A stretch of DNA of 64,000 nt from Sipunculus nudus (GCA_026874595.1 CM049311.1:37778676-37842675), one strand, 5' to 3'; positions 25,183 to 37,298 are shown, numbered from the stretch's first letter. Notes: a model not told the origin generated them from the letters alone. Program-made: numbers and translations.

Positions 25183-25500
25183 CACTGAAAATGAAAGTTA
25201 GTCAAAGTGACTAACTTAGATTAGTCCAGCAATTATGCACATAACGACAATCTGTAAACTTGTTTGACTAACTTACATTTTTCAGATGTGACTACGGGTT
25301 AGTCGGAGTGACTAATATATGTTCGTCAAGGAAACGGCTACGGTGACTGTCGGTTAGTCAGGGTTACTAACTAAGGTTGGTCAAGCAACTATGCACAGTA
25401 ACAATTAATTAGTCATGACTGACTAATGTTCGTCAATGTCACAGCAGGTTAGTGAAGGTGACTAATTAATGTTCATCTAATTTAGCCACGCAATGATATA
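25183..25500. repeat. Array of imperfect TTAGTC/GACTAA palindromes
   Basis: Repeated cores such as GTTAGTCAAAGTGACTAAC, GGTTAGTCGGAGTGACTAAT and GGTTAGTGAAGGTGACTAAT occur at roughly 40-100-bp spacing. They are separated by related spacer sequence (CAGCAATTATGCAC, CAAGCAACTATGCAC). Confidence 0.75.
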
Positions 25501-25887
25501 GACTTGTCGAGGTGACCATTCTTATTTCTCAAAGGTAAAAGTTGCCCTATATATATAACCTTTGGTTTTTGGCAATTTATGCATATCTGATGGAAAATGA
25601 GTTCTTAGTTTGATTAAATAAAACAAACAATAACATCAAACAGTTATTCTTTTATTACACTCATGCATCAATAGATGGCTGGATGCAATAATACCCAGTT
25701 GCTGCGAGTTACGGTGTTCATTGGTGCTTTGTCACTAGCGGCCTAACTTGGCCAGGAGTGTCAGGACTCTATTTGGAGGCTTGCTGTCCTGAACTTTAAA
25801 AGTTTTATTTTCCAGAAGCTCAAGGTATTCTCTACGTTAAATACGTAGAAAAAAACCATGAGACATACGACAACATCGATAAAATTG

Positions 25888-25983
25888 TCAACTGCGCACA
25901 ACCACCTGGAAATTGTCGCAGTCCACAATATTCTCAATTTCACTTGTGCAAGCAATTCCAACAGTGATGGTCCCTTTGGTCAC
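25888..25983 (-). CDS. Putative terminal exon of an unrecognised minus-strand gene
   Basis: On the minus strand a pyrimidine-rich TTTTGTTTTCAG precedes an open, phase-0 segment that encodes 31 residues (VTKGTITVGIACTSEIENIV at its start) and then a TGA. The segment reads like real protein rather than repeat. It is compatible in phase with the exon at 28615-28697. I do not recognise the family. Confidence 0.4.
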   Translation of the reverse strand: MTKGTITVGIACTSEIENIVDCDNFQVVVRS

Positions 25984-26559
25984 CTGAAAACAAAAATTAG
26001 CTCATTAATCAAACTCCTTATGCTTTCTCTAAACGTAGTCAGGGTGCAAAGCCCACAATGCAAACCTTTTGTTAGTGATTTTAGACTGGCCTCACAGGAA
26101 AATTTGGAGGGTGCTAATTCATTTCATTTATGTATTTCAATCTATAATTAGAATGTGAAATGATTAATGTATTCTTGCATATATTGACAGGCAAGATATT
26201 CATGAATATGGATCCATTTATTCAATCTGAATTATTTCAACACATATGTAACATGGTAACAATATTCATTATGGAAATTAATCTCTTAAAAATAGAATTC
26301 TTCTGAATTCTTGCCATAAATTTGATGTGAAGAGAAAATAAATAGGTTTGGTAATTTTTTTAAGTTCAGTGATATAGTTGAATTTGTGATTTTTCTTTGT
26401 AACTGTGAAAAAAATGAAGCCATTAAGTAACTAGAATACGGTTAGTCGGCAAGCGACTACGTGTATACGTCAAAATCAGAGTGGAACGGGTGAAGTGAGG
26501 CATGGATTGAGTGGCAAGAGGAAATAGAGTGAGGTGTGTTGCATATTAGCATTGATGTC

Positions 26560-27540
26560 TGCAGCCGAAATGTGTATATGTAGGTTGCGCCACCTACCAC
26601 AAAATCCAGAAAGCCATCCACGTTGTATACATATGCAAACTTTTAGGCAGATAAGTCAAACCACTACATGTATATAAGTGATTTTATCCCACAGCAGAGA
26701 AACAGAAGGACTTGTGCAAAAATGGTGGCAGGTGGTGCCACCAATTTTGTGTAGGATTAAGAGCTATGTGAGATCTATACACATGCAAAATTTCAGGGGG
26801 ATATGTCCAACCAGCCCGGAGATATAAGCCTGAATGTCTGCAGCATTAACATAAATAAAGGTGGCGCCACCTGACAATATAAATCGAGAAATTTATCCAA
26901 GATGTATAAAAACGCACAATTTAAGGCAGATAAGTCAAACCACTACTGAGATATGAGTTATTTTAGCCCACGGCAGACAAACAGATGGACCCTGTGCAAA
27001 AATGGTTGCAGGTGGTCCCTCCAGTTTTGTGTATGATAAAGGGCTATGTGAGATCTATACACATGCAAAATATTGGCCCCAACAGTCAAACGGTTCCCGA
27101 GGTACGAGCTTGGATGTCTGCAGCGTAAACTAGAATGTAAGTGGCGCCACCTGTCATAAAATCAAGAAAGCTGTCCAGGATGTGTAAACCTGCAAAATTT
27201 TAGGCAAATATGTCAAACCATCGCCGAGATATGAGTGATTTTATCCCACGGAAGACAAACAGACGGACACTGTGCAAAAATGGTTGCGGGTGGCACCACC
27301 AGTTTTGTGTATAATAAAGCGCTATTTGAGATCTATACACATGCAAAATTTTTTGCCCAATCGGTGGAATGGTTTTACGAGATATAAGCATGGATGTCTG
27401 CAGCGTGAACGTGAATGTAGGTGTCGCCACCTGTCATAAAATCAAGAAAGCTGTCCATGATGTATACGCATGCCGAATTTCAGGTGAATTAGTCAAACCC
27501 TTGCAGAGATATGAGTGATTTTAACCAAAGGCAGTCCAAA
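26560..27540. repeat. Dimeric (~275-bp) array of the GTGGCGCCAC satellite
   Basis: ATGTCTGCAGC occurs at about 26569, 26834, 27114 and 27391. Each is followed by a GTGGCGCCACCT-type block, a CATGCAAAATTT block, GTCAAACCA and an ACAGACGGAC block. A second, related half-unit (GGTGGCACCACCAGTTTTGTGTATAATAAAG) alternates with it. The basic monomer is thus about 130-140 bp and the repeating unit is a dimer. Confidence 0.8.
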
Positions 27541-28259
27541 TGGACGCTGGGCTTAGGGAAAAGTCAGAGGTCAACGCAAATTGGTTCGGCACCAGTTCAC
27601 AAAGTGACCCGATAATTGGTGTAAGTTTCGGAAAAATCAGTCCAGTAGTCTTGAGGAGTTCTCCGGAAACGGATACGGAGGAGGCCGCGGCCACGGCGGA
27701 ACCCGGTCTAAAACATATTAACAACTTCGTTTTGGCGGATACAATAGTGACCAAGTAGCTCATGGCCTATGATTTTAGCTGAATTAGAAACTCAAAAGAA
27801 TTTTTCTTGCACATAAAATCAAATGGATGTTACCTTTCTGATTGAAGGGTGTAAATTACCGCATCCAGGCCAGAGGGTTTTTTTTATTGTATTTGGGAAA
27901 AATTGTCTGAAAGAGCGTGTTGCCCATACAGCTGGGAGAGATAGAGCCTGACTGCAATCAAAGTTTCTGGTCTTTAAGGTTATTCTTAGTGTCTAACTAA
28001 TGGCAAGATGGAGGGGAGAATTGTTGGGGGGCAAATACAGTCTTTTTCATCTGATGAAACTCTCCATGATCAAGAATCCCAACAAGTTCGATAACAATAC
28101 ATATAATGGTTGCTGAGAAACTTACAGGATTGCTGTAATTTGGCAGTATGAAAAATATGACTTAATATTTGAAAATGTGAGTGAAAAAAAATTGCATTGC
28201 AATTTTACCATTTCAGCTGATTGATATACCTGAAGTATACCTGAAGAACTGGATAAGAG

Positions 28260-28292
28260 GGGTGGGGGGGTGGGGGGGGTGGGGGGGGGGGG
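28260..28292. repeat. Interrupted G-run with strong G-quadruplex potential
   Basis: Nearly pure G with single T interruptions on the plus strand. Several runs of six or more G lie within about 33 bases. Confidence 0.95.
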
Positions 28293-28614
28293 CTAGGATC
28301 AGTTCAAACTTTGCATGCTGACAGTCTTGTATGTCTACTAGATTACATATTTTATCACACACTCATGACACAGTACTTATCTAGATTTTATGGAAAAAAT
28401 ATAATGTTATGTTCAGAATCATTGAACACTGAGAAAAGTTTGACTTGCATGAAGCTCAAATTATGTGTTTGCCTGGATATTCCGTAAGTTTAGGTAAAAC
28501 TGTCACATTGATATTTATATGATTGAGTAATGTCACATTTAAACTGTGGTAACAAAGCAGCATTCACCTAAAAATAGTATATTTAGAAAAATCTGATCTT
28601 TGAAAGGTACATAC

Positions 28615-28697
28615 TTCAGTCTCTGGATAAATCATATCATCAGGGTCTTTCTTCAAAATGTATATGTTTGCCAACAGGGCTGCAATGGCTGTGGCAT
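28615..28697 (-). CDS. Putative internal exon of an unrecognised minus-strand gene
   Basis: A TTTTTTTCTAG acceptor and a GTATGT donor bound an 83-nt segment on the minus strand. It enters in phase 1 and leaves in phase 0, encoding about 27 residues (ATAIAALLANIYILKKDPDD and onwards). The exit phase matches the exon at 25888-25983. The family is unknown. No upstream exon was found with confidence. Confidence 0.38.
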
Positions 28698-28738
28698 CTA
28701 GAAAAAAAATGCCATTGTAATGTATTTTGCTTAATAGG

Positions 28739-28767
28739 TGAGAGAGAGAGAGACAGATATAGGGAGA

Positions 28768-28813
<46 letters not shown>
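28739..28813. repeat. (GA)n microsatellite
   Basis: GA dinucleotides with a short interruption (CAGATATAGGGAGACAA). Frames through it give meaningless RERERE or SLSLSL stretches. Confidence 0.97.
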
Positions 28814-28815
<2 letters not shown>

Positions 28816-29186
28816 TGTGTTGTGGAGTTGTCACTATAAATACAACCACATGAAAAATATACCATTGTTTATTCATATAATGACAGGTGGCTAGTGTTTA
28901 AAAAATCCCAAACTGAAATACAATTTAGAATATTAAATTCAAATATATTTAGAATATTTAGAAATATTATCACTTCAGTTTTAGTTTAACTTCGTTTGGT
29001 GAACACATTTGATTCAGTATGCACATATAAACTAGTAAACAATAGTCTGAGACCACATGTATACTTCTACCGAGTCTGTGTAGCATGGAATATGCAAGCC
29101 AAGAGGAAAACGTATCATGGTTCACCAACACCTTGGCTGGGACACAGGTAAGCTTTAGAACAAAGGCAACCCAGGTAAAAAAATAA

Positions 29187-29512
29187 TGCAGTATACCGCA
29201 GTATTCCTTCAGTTTACTACAGTAATTCTGCAGAATACCACAGTTTACTGCAGTATAACACAGAACTGTTGTAAACGTGCAGTATGCAAAGAGCCGACTG
29301 CAGTAATCCTGCAATATACTACAGTAAACTGCAGTATGCAGGTGTGCCACAGTTTACTGCAATATACCTCAGTTTACTGCAAAAACACTGCTGTATTCTG
29401 CAGTTTTACTGCAGTATTTTTTTCACGTAATACTGCAGTATTTTCACCTTATTCTGCAGTGTATATACTGCTCCCGCAAAAACACTGCTATATTACAGTA
29501 ATATACAGATTT
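29187..29512. repeat. ~10-bp periodic CAGT(A/T)TA minisatellite
   Basis: CAG or CAA triplets recur at 29189, 29199, 29210, 29220, 29231, 29241, 29251, 29261, 29280, 29301, 29312, 29322, 29332, 29350, 29360, 29370, 29380, 29401 and 29412, i.e. close to every 10 bases. Many units are TACTGCAGTA palindromes. The open frames over it on both strands are by-products. Confidence 0.85.
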
Positions 29513-30933
29513 CCTATATAACTTGTATGTGTATGCAAGATTTGTATGATCGTTATAAACTCGTCTCTATTGCCAACTCCTAAATACCTATAATGTTTGT
29601 AAACCGTGATAAGTAAATCAATCTTCGTTCTCCTGGAATGCCCATAGATCCCACTCCCCTTGTTCCTGTGTAAACACGCGGTTACCTATTAGACCCGGCT
29701 ATGCACATGTACAGCCGCGGGTCCCGGTTGTCTGGTGTTCAGCGCAACATGGCACTCGGCTAAAACTGTAAGCTCTGCCTGCTGAAGTCCATGCACGTGG
29801 TGTTTGACAAGTCGCTGGGGTGACAGGACAAACTTTTATCGTTTTAATACGTTCTTAAAGCAAAATAGTCAATTAATCCATGTTATTATAGCATGGTTTG
29901 ATAAGAACCACCGCCTTGACCAAATTCAAGTGACTGTCAACATGTAGTTGTGGTTAGTTACGTGTGTAGGACGAATGACCTCTACGAATATAGTTTTTGG
30001 CCATTTTCTCAAAATATCATTCACCTGAACACCTTATCTTTAGAGCGTTATTTCTCAGTAATTACTTTTCCGAAACATACCATCTTATATATATGTAATT
30101 GTTAATATGTCGTCTAAGTAGCGTTTTTTTTATTTTACGCCTATACTAAATTTGAAGGATTTTATTAAGGTAAAAGTAAAAAATGAAATGATTTGTGAAG
30201 ATTTCAAAAATTAAATACTATGTAAAATCGTAATTTTTAGACTTAACTCACTTAACAAAAAAAAAAATTCTAAATTATTCTCGATTAATTTAAGAAGATT
30301 TTCTATATCTGCTTTAGTTGTGCTGGAATAAACTTTTTTTGTTAAATATTAAAATTAAATTAAAATTCTTACAAATTCAAACCTGTTCCCCAGAAACAAA
30401 GTTTATTATCACCAAACTATAGAGAATTTTCTTAGCTTTCAGAAAATGTATACTTTAGGGGGTTTTAAAGCATTGACTGTTCAATGCAAAGAAAAAACTG
30501 AAACAAAGTCAGGTCAGGTGGGGGGACCAGTCCTGCTACTTTAAGTTCCGTGCGCATAAAAGCATGTCATAGGCCCATGCTCACGGTGTGCCGGGCCGCG
30601 AAATGTAACAAGATTGGCTCTAGGCGGTCCTCGCTGGGCTGATGTACGTATTGCTGGTCACGGATAAATGGCTACGATAAATTAGACTTAATGTCATAAC
30701 AGGTCGGTGAAACGGGAACAAAGTGGAAGCGTAATATGACCTATTATTGAACAATGGACACTGAGCGATGTAAATTGCCTCTCCATGTAGGATTGTATCC
30801 GCAACCGCGATGGTATCGCAACCGCTTGTAAAAGGAATATTATTTTAAGCTATGTTTTGATAGGCCGCCTGTTACAATTTTGGCACCCTTATATATTATA
30901 TATCAAATTATCATATGTGATAATTTTTACAAT

Positions 30934-30935
<2 letters not shown>

Positions 30936-30983
<48 letters not shown>
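30936..30983. repeat. (AT)n microsatellite
   Basis: About 48 bases of alternating A and T. Confidence 0.97.
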
Positions 30984-30986
<3 letters not shown>

Positions 30987-31598
30987 ACATTATTAATTAC
31001 GTACACTTCAAAATTAACTTCTTTACTAATGGAAGTGCATTTTACAAAATGCTTCAGTAACTTTTTACAGCCTCGGGGAGAGGGAGATTTATTTTCGATA
31101 TTTTGTTAGTTTATACTTATATACATAATTGAAAATAAAGGTAATAATAACTGATAAAAATATGTAAATATTATGTCTTACCTGATAAAATGGAACTCAA
31201 TATACCGAATACAATATACATATGTAAATATGTTATTTTTATCTTTCACAATGTTTAAAATTTTGTGAGAACAATGAATGCAGGAATGAACACTGTGATA
31301 AAAAAGGAAAAGAAAAAATGATTAGTACGAATATTAGGAAGAAATGGGAAATCATCAACCTTTCAGTCAAAAAAATAAAAAATAAAGCAGATGTGGAGGC
31401 GTAAAATTTGATTTTTTTCTTTGCTTTAAGAGCTTCCTTGCCATATATATGGATTTACTGGAAAACCTCTCCTTTTCTCTGGCACTACGCAAAATCCGCA
31501 GGTGGTCATATTATATATATAGACACTTTTTGTATTTGCAATCAACATAAAATGGTTTATTTTCCAATGCGATCACCAAAATAACAATAGTGTGTGTT

Positions 31599-31630
31599 TG
31601 TCTCTTTCTCTCTGTCTCTGTCTCTCTCTG

Positions 31631-31677
<47 letters not shown>
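31599..31677. repeat. Compound (CT)n-(AT)n microsatellite
   Basis: CT/TGTCTC stretch followed directly by about 30 bases of AT. Open frames across it (SLSLSL...YIYIYI) are not genes. Confidence 0.95.
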
Positions 31678-31679
<2 letters not shown>

Positions 31680-31967
31680 TTCTGTTATTTGCGATCATGG
31701 TCGGCGCGAGATTAAGCCCTGTTCTCTGCAGGTACGAGTCCAATCGCGGCCGAATATTTGTTTACATTATATTCTTGTTTAGTTCAATTTATAGAGACTG
31801 AATAGTATCGAGTCCGGTAAAAATATTTTTTTGCAGTTATTTCAGTCTCCCATGTATATAAAACCAGGGGTGCTAGAACAGTAACTTCCGGTACCCCCAT
31901 CATTTATCGTGACTGTTGACTAATGTATTACACAGAACGGACCCTCATAGTCATAGTATATGAGAGT

Positions 31968-32839
31968 TGTTACAGGTGTCTCTTTTATTGACATTCTGTT
32001 TCGTGTTAGGCGCAAGCCCTGGGCGTCAATTGCTATTGCGTGTAGAGACACAGCGCTCGGTGTTATCCGTACTGGGTCAACCCTGGCGTGTAATGACACA
32101 CCGCTCGTGCTCATCTGGAATATTCTGGGCTTGTCTTGTATTGTTCTTTGAGCGCGTGTGAATTATGTATTGTTGTGTTCTTTGGATTGTTCGTGAAATA
32201 GTAGTTTTTAGGCTTTTGGACGAGAAGCTATAAATTAGGGGCTGTGTTTAGAACCGAGAGTAGAGAGAGAGAAATATTCCAGCGGACACGGAAGAGTATG
32301 AGTCAGTTTGTGAACCTTTCCGATAATTTTAGCAGTTATACATTTTTTCCGAAATTTGAAACGGATTTTATATAGTCTTCAGTTTGCCTTTGGGATCATT
32401 CCCAGATCTACATTTGGATTACAACAGATTGATTTCGGGATTACATTGGACTATTATTCTCTGAGAAGATTTACGTGAACTGTTCATCTGGATTATATGT
32501 TTTAAAGGACTTGTTGAGCTGTGACAGTGGTTGTATCCAGAAAAGAAGAGGATCCGGACACTCTGGTACTGTACACTATATTTATTATAATGTGTAATTG
32601 TATTGATTTACTGTTATACTGTTGTTAACCTGTATAATTGTATTGATTTAGTGAATTGTAGGGGTTGGTTTAAGAATAAATTATAATTATTTGTTAACAA
32701 AAAAACACACTGACTTCTTTATTCATTTCCCTAGACATTTCACGCTGCCTAGTGTTACAGAATCTGATTTTTTTTATCTACATAACAATTTTTTTGCTCG
32801 TCACGACTACGTGATCTGTTGTTATTAGGTTCCGTAACA
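31968..32839 (+). mobile_element. Solo LTR, copy 2 (872 bp)
   Basis: Same family as 22210-23032: TGTTACAGGTG start, TTCCGTAACA end, ATATTCCAGCGGACAC block, TATAAAT at 32229-32235 and AATAAA at 32675-32680. The flanks GAGT/TAGT match at three of four bases, as expected of an old 4-bp duplication. Orientation is plus. No internal region is attached. Confidence 0.82.
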
Positions 32840-34262
32840 TAGTTACCCACTGTTTATGATGTAGTATTATAATTAAATGGCTTATTATGTCCAATGCTTT
32901 GCCTTAGTCTAGAAATACTCTTTTTTATTTTAACAACCTGATGTAAGATTGCATTTTTATTGACATTTTCCAATAGTTCGTATAACTGATGGTAATTTTA
33001 CTTCTTTTATGTATTCATTGTTTGAATAAATATTTTGTTTCTTCATTTAAAAGCATTTATTTATTTTGGTAGGTTAGGCTGTTTCGCTTCGGTTTACCAT
33101 CGATTTTCGCACTTGATAAACCACTTTATGGGACTGGGGTGGATTTGCGAGGATTAGTTCATAATAAGAGTCAATAAAACTATACGTGGAAACAAAGTCA
33201 TGCAATCTGGCTCAGATAAACAAGACTTGCAGTGACACCGAAATGTACAAGCTCCAGCTTGAAAATGTTGTACATTTCAATGCCCTGGATGGAAAGTACA
33301 CATGTAGGCAGGAAAACGAGCTACATATTGCACCAATGGCATCGTTATACAGCAGGCAGTTTCTAGTTGTAGATATATCAGCCTAGAGGATTCTAGACCA
33401 TTGAGAGTCAGTCTCAAGCGATCAATAACAAAAGACCCAAAGCCATTGTTGGAGTACAGGTAAGAATTTTCAATCAACCTGCGATCCGTTTAACGAGTGT
33501 TTAACTATCAAGTTTTCAGCAGTTATAACTGTCTTTTAGTTATCTTAATGCGTAATGTATGATTTCATTAAATAAAATCCAATTTCGAAATTAGTATATT
33601 CCTCGCCGTGATTCTGTGGTGATAAAACGCGATACAAATAAGCATGTGCAGTAAGTATATGTTTCTTTAAAAGATCCAACTCCGATACGTGACGTATTTA
33701 ATATAGAAAATCTCTTAAACCTTTAAAAGATAACATCTAAAAAAAGCGCCTATCCTGCGGTGCACTGGTTGGTCGTTCTGTTCATATTCCTGTGTTTGAG
33801 GCATGAAGGGGCCCGCCTAATTGCCACGAATTGTAATCAAAACGTGTCCAGCAAGGTGATATGGTGGCATATCAGACAAGTTTTGCAAAGTACTTTCCCT
33901 TTGTAAACACTGGCACTTACACTATGCTTACGAAATGCTTATACATCCGTTAAAAGGATAAGCTAATTAAAACATTTCAGCAGGAATATCCTACGTTTGC
34001 TTATTATGTGCCTTGTGTTAGAAATCCCATACATTCTACAGGCAAGACAGGTGAATAGATGGCGTCAAGTTTCATTTTTATTTCAACACCGTGCATTCAT
34101 GCTTAATGTTCACATGCATTCATTGTCTATGGAACCATATAAAAGGCACCAGATACGTGTTTTGTACCCTGAGACAAGTACTAGAATACAGAGTACTAAT
34201 TACTTTACTCATTTTACTCCATTGCAGACAGGGCAAACGAATTGGGACTAAACGTATAGATA

Positions 34263-36366
34263 ATGCAGCAGAACGTCTCAATTCCCCAACACGCTGCAGC
34301 ATTGGCAGAAGATTATGCCAGAGGAAAGATCGACGATGTCCAGAAAATCACAGGTTGGTCTTCTTTCAATGCAATGTCAAGATGCAATAAAACAATACCT
34401 AAACCACACGAGATCGGATACCTTCCAGTTGTAGATGCATCACCCACAAATCCAGACACTGTCTACACCATTCTGATGAAATCATTAGAAACAACAAATG
34501 AAATAATGGGCAAAGGCAACAAACCGTCTGTGATTGTAGTAGTGGATCAAGCAATTTATGAAAAAGCTCTAGAAATATGTTCTGCAGTCTCAGTACCTGA
34601 TTTAGACCGAGTTATTCTTCGAATGGGAGCGTTTCATGTAATCCTGAACTTCCTCCCTCTAATTGGACGTCGCTTTTGAAGCGCAGGACTACGAAACATT
34701 CTGATTGAGTCTGATGTCTCAGCTTCCGGGTCAGTAGATTCGGTTCTTGATGGCAGGCATTATAACCGTGGGATGCGAGCACATAAGCTGGTGGCAGAAA
34801 CTATGGAACGCTTGAGATGGGCGGCGTCCAGAGAGTGGAATGCTTTTCAAACCAGCAGATTTAGATACCTTAACCACCAAATTGAACCATTTATCTTCGC
34901 ATGTCAACGAAGAAACAATTCAAAATGTGATTGAATCAGAGGATTTCATTGGCGTAGAGAAGATGTATGAGAAATTTTGCCAAACACTGGGTCCTAATTG
35001 AAGATATTGGTCCTCATATATTGATGTGGTGAGCCTTTTGCTACAGTTTATCAGATCAACGCGCGAGGCCAACTTGGACCTCCATATCAAATGTCTTTTC
35101 CAGTTTCTACCTTGGTTCTGTGCATATGACAGAACAAACTATGCGAGGTATTTGCCAGTTTACCTTTTGCAGATGCTGGATCTGCTAAACTCCCACCAAA
35201 ACGCTCATACCCAGCTGCTTAGGGCGAGTTTGCTGTTCAACGTACCAAAGACAATACATTTGGGCGAATACCTCAAGACCAGATCATTGAGATTGCCATC
35301 AACAAGGATACCATATCAAAGGGAGGAATCATTCGCATGAGTCTGAATCCTGGAGCTGTCTTCAAATGGATGATTCTTCGGGGCGATCGTGCCGAGTTCT
35401 CACAGAGGTGTCGGCAGATATCAGGATCCTGTGAAGCTGAACATAAGGTACGGCACAAGGAGTCGGGACATTTGTACCTGCGATGAGAATTGGATCAATT
35501 CACTATTTCGGATGACCAACACTGCCACCTCACTTCTGGCCGTGTCGCTCGAGACGAGATAGCTGATGATCGTTTTCCTCAGAGGATAAAACCAAGAAAT
35601 GGGAGAACATCAAATATGATGCCCAGAAAACAACCAGGGACCAACGAGGGCGACTGCACATGATAGGACAAACGCGTCAGTTATCAATGAAAGAATTATT
35701 TGCAATCACGCCATGCCAAAATGCAGCACAAGGAGTCGGGACAAAAGTGTCTGGAAAAGGAGGAAATGGTTCAGTCCATTTGTACCTGCGATGAGAATTG
35801 GATCAATCCACTATTTCTGATGACCAACACTGCCACCTCACTTCTGGCCGTGTCGCTCGAGACGAGATAGCTGATGATCGTTTTCCTCAGAGGATAAAAC
35901 CAAGAAATGGGAGAACATCAAATATGATGCCCAGAAAACAACGAGGGACCAACGAGGGCGACTGCACATGATAAGACAAACGCGTCAGTTATCAATGAAA
36001 GAATTATTTGCAATCACGCCATGCCAAAATGCAGCCAAGCGTCATATTCTTCGTCCCAATTACCAGGCTGCAGTTTGGAAGATATGTTTAGAGTGTTGTC
36101 CTTCCGTCCCATCCCCTTTTGGTCACGGTTGTGGAGTAAATAGCAAAGACATCAACATCAAATGATTGGATGTTACCCCAGCCCCTGATTCCGTGCTCGT
36201 GTGCGTTAATTGCAAGTGTCAGAAGCGCACAACGAGAAATTGTTCCTGCAGGCGGAATGGACTCAGTTGCACGGGGGTATGCAAATGCAGTGAAACGAAA
36301 TGTGAAAACTGTAGAGTATCGGTTGTGGTTACTAATACCGAATCAGATAAAGAATCTGAAGAATAG
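34263..36366 (+). pseudogene. Broken copy of a multicopy invertebrate family with a C-terminal CXC (tesmin/TSO1-like) region
   Basis: The 34263-34679 segment reads GWSSFNAM, then IGYLPVVDASPTNPDTVYT, VVVDQAIYEKALEI and RMGAFHVILNFLPLIGRRF. From memory, these motifs typify a large, unnamed protein family in cnidarian and mollusc genomes. Downstream come matching blocks (SGSVDSVLDG, RAHKLVAETMERLRW, FCAYDRTNYARYLPVY). A Cys-rich end follows (36166-36363: CVNCKCQKRTTRNCSCRRNG and onwards), which resembles the CXC DNA-binding motif. Damage: an in-frame TGA at 34677-34679, a frameshift near 34840, a stop near 34999, a frameshift near 35220, and a 273-bp tandem duplication (35454-35726 and 35727 onwards). 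A possible splice acceptor lies just before 34228. It is probably a dead copy of a mobile or host-expanded gene; its function is unknown. Confidence 0.6.
35454..36032 (+). repeat. 273-bp tandem duplication inside the CXC-family pseudogene
   Basis: CACAAGGAGTCGGGACA begins at 35454 and again at 35727. Both copies continue through TTTGTACCTGCGATGAGAAT to CCATGCCAAAATGCAGC. The first copy lacks about 35 bases (AAGTGTCTGGAAAAGGAGG region) found in the second. Confidence 0.9.
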
Positions 36367-37280
36367 CAAGTTTTGGTCTGCTCTTGGTGGTTTTTATATT
36401 AGAAACCGACTTTTATATGAAAAAAGGAATAATAGTTTTGAAATAAATGATTTCATTTTTTTTATTGTTAGGCCGTGTTAACAATGAGTGTGCATGTTAT
36501 TATTTGGGACACTTGAGTTTTCATAATCATCGCAAATTATGAAATCACAATGCGTCCCAAGTAATTGAATATAATTATTTTTTTTTTAATAGATAAACGT
36601 GTAAAAGATTTAGACAAAAACATTATTCCATCGTAATAAAATCGAATACAAAGTTTAAAGATATTTCTAAAGGTTTCATAACATCAATCTTGTACAGAAT
36701 AACTTCCCTGTTGTTTTTTAAACACCAAACGCTATGCTTTTTATTTTTTATGTTATTTTAAACCTTATTTAAAATATATTAAAGGCATCTAATAAATACA
36801 TCGTACATATGAATACTATGTTAAACCCCCTCGAAATAAGACTCTGTTAATAATTACACATGATTTAGCATTAACAAATATTTTTTATTGTTAATATGCA
36901 AGTTAACGTGCAAATTAACATAAAATACTATATATATCAGATATATATTATAAAAATTAACATTAAACAAAATTCCTTTAGATAAAAACTAAAAACACAG
37001 CTTGTGGGATTTTATTTTTGGATTCAGCACATTACAAAATGGTGTCTTATTGATTTTGTCAGGCTTTAAGAATTATTCCTCACAGGTTTCAAATGATTAA
37101 CAAAAAGATTCTGTAAAAAAATGGGATATCACAGTTTTTGATAGAAACTAATGTAAGGTCGTATGAAAAATGACCGATTTCTGGGCTTTTGGACAATTTC
37201 TCGGAGGGGGTAATGTTTTGAAAAAAAAAACTAATTTAGGATCTACTCTAACAGAAAACAACATCAAACATAATAATGAC

Positions 37281-37298
37281 GGGGGGGGGGGGGGGGGG
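37281..37298. repeat. Poly-G run
   Basis: Eighteen consecutive G. The apparent GGGGG/PPPPP frames here come from this run. Confidence 0.95.

Larger units (their letters stand above)
24839..30544. mobile_element. Possible TTAA-flanked element with GTAGCAGGACTGGT inverted ends
   Basis: TTAA followed by GGTAGCAGGACTGGT lies at 24839-24857. The reverse, ACCAGTCCTGCTACT followed by TTAA, lies at 30526-30544. TTAA duplication with short inverted ends is the piggyBac pattern. The 5.7-kb interior contains no transposase that I recognise, only repeats and two unassigned exons. The ends may instead belong to two separate elements. Confidence 0.35.

Noticed and set aside
27521-27763. Overlapping open frames on both strands in a GC-richer block
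   Set aside because: No splice sites, signal or family motif. The block directly follows the dimeric satellite and is more likely its GC-rich tail.
28640-28876. SLSLSL / RERERE frames
   Set aside because: Products of the GA microsatellite. Only the separate 28615-28697 segment has splice-site support.
29186-29521. 111-codon plus-strand frame and overlapping minus-strand frame
   Set aside because: Both arise from the ~10-bp CAG repeat, which happens to lack stops. The repeat period does not preserve a frame, and the residues show no family match.
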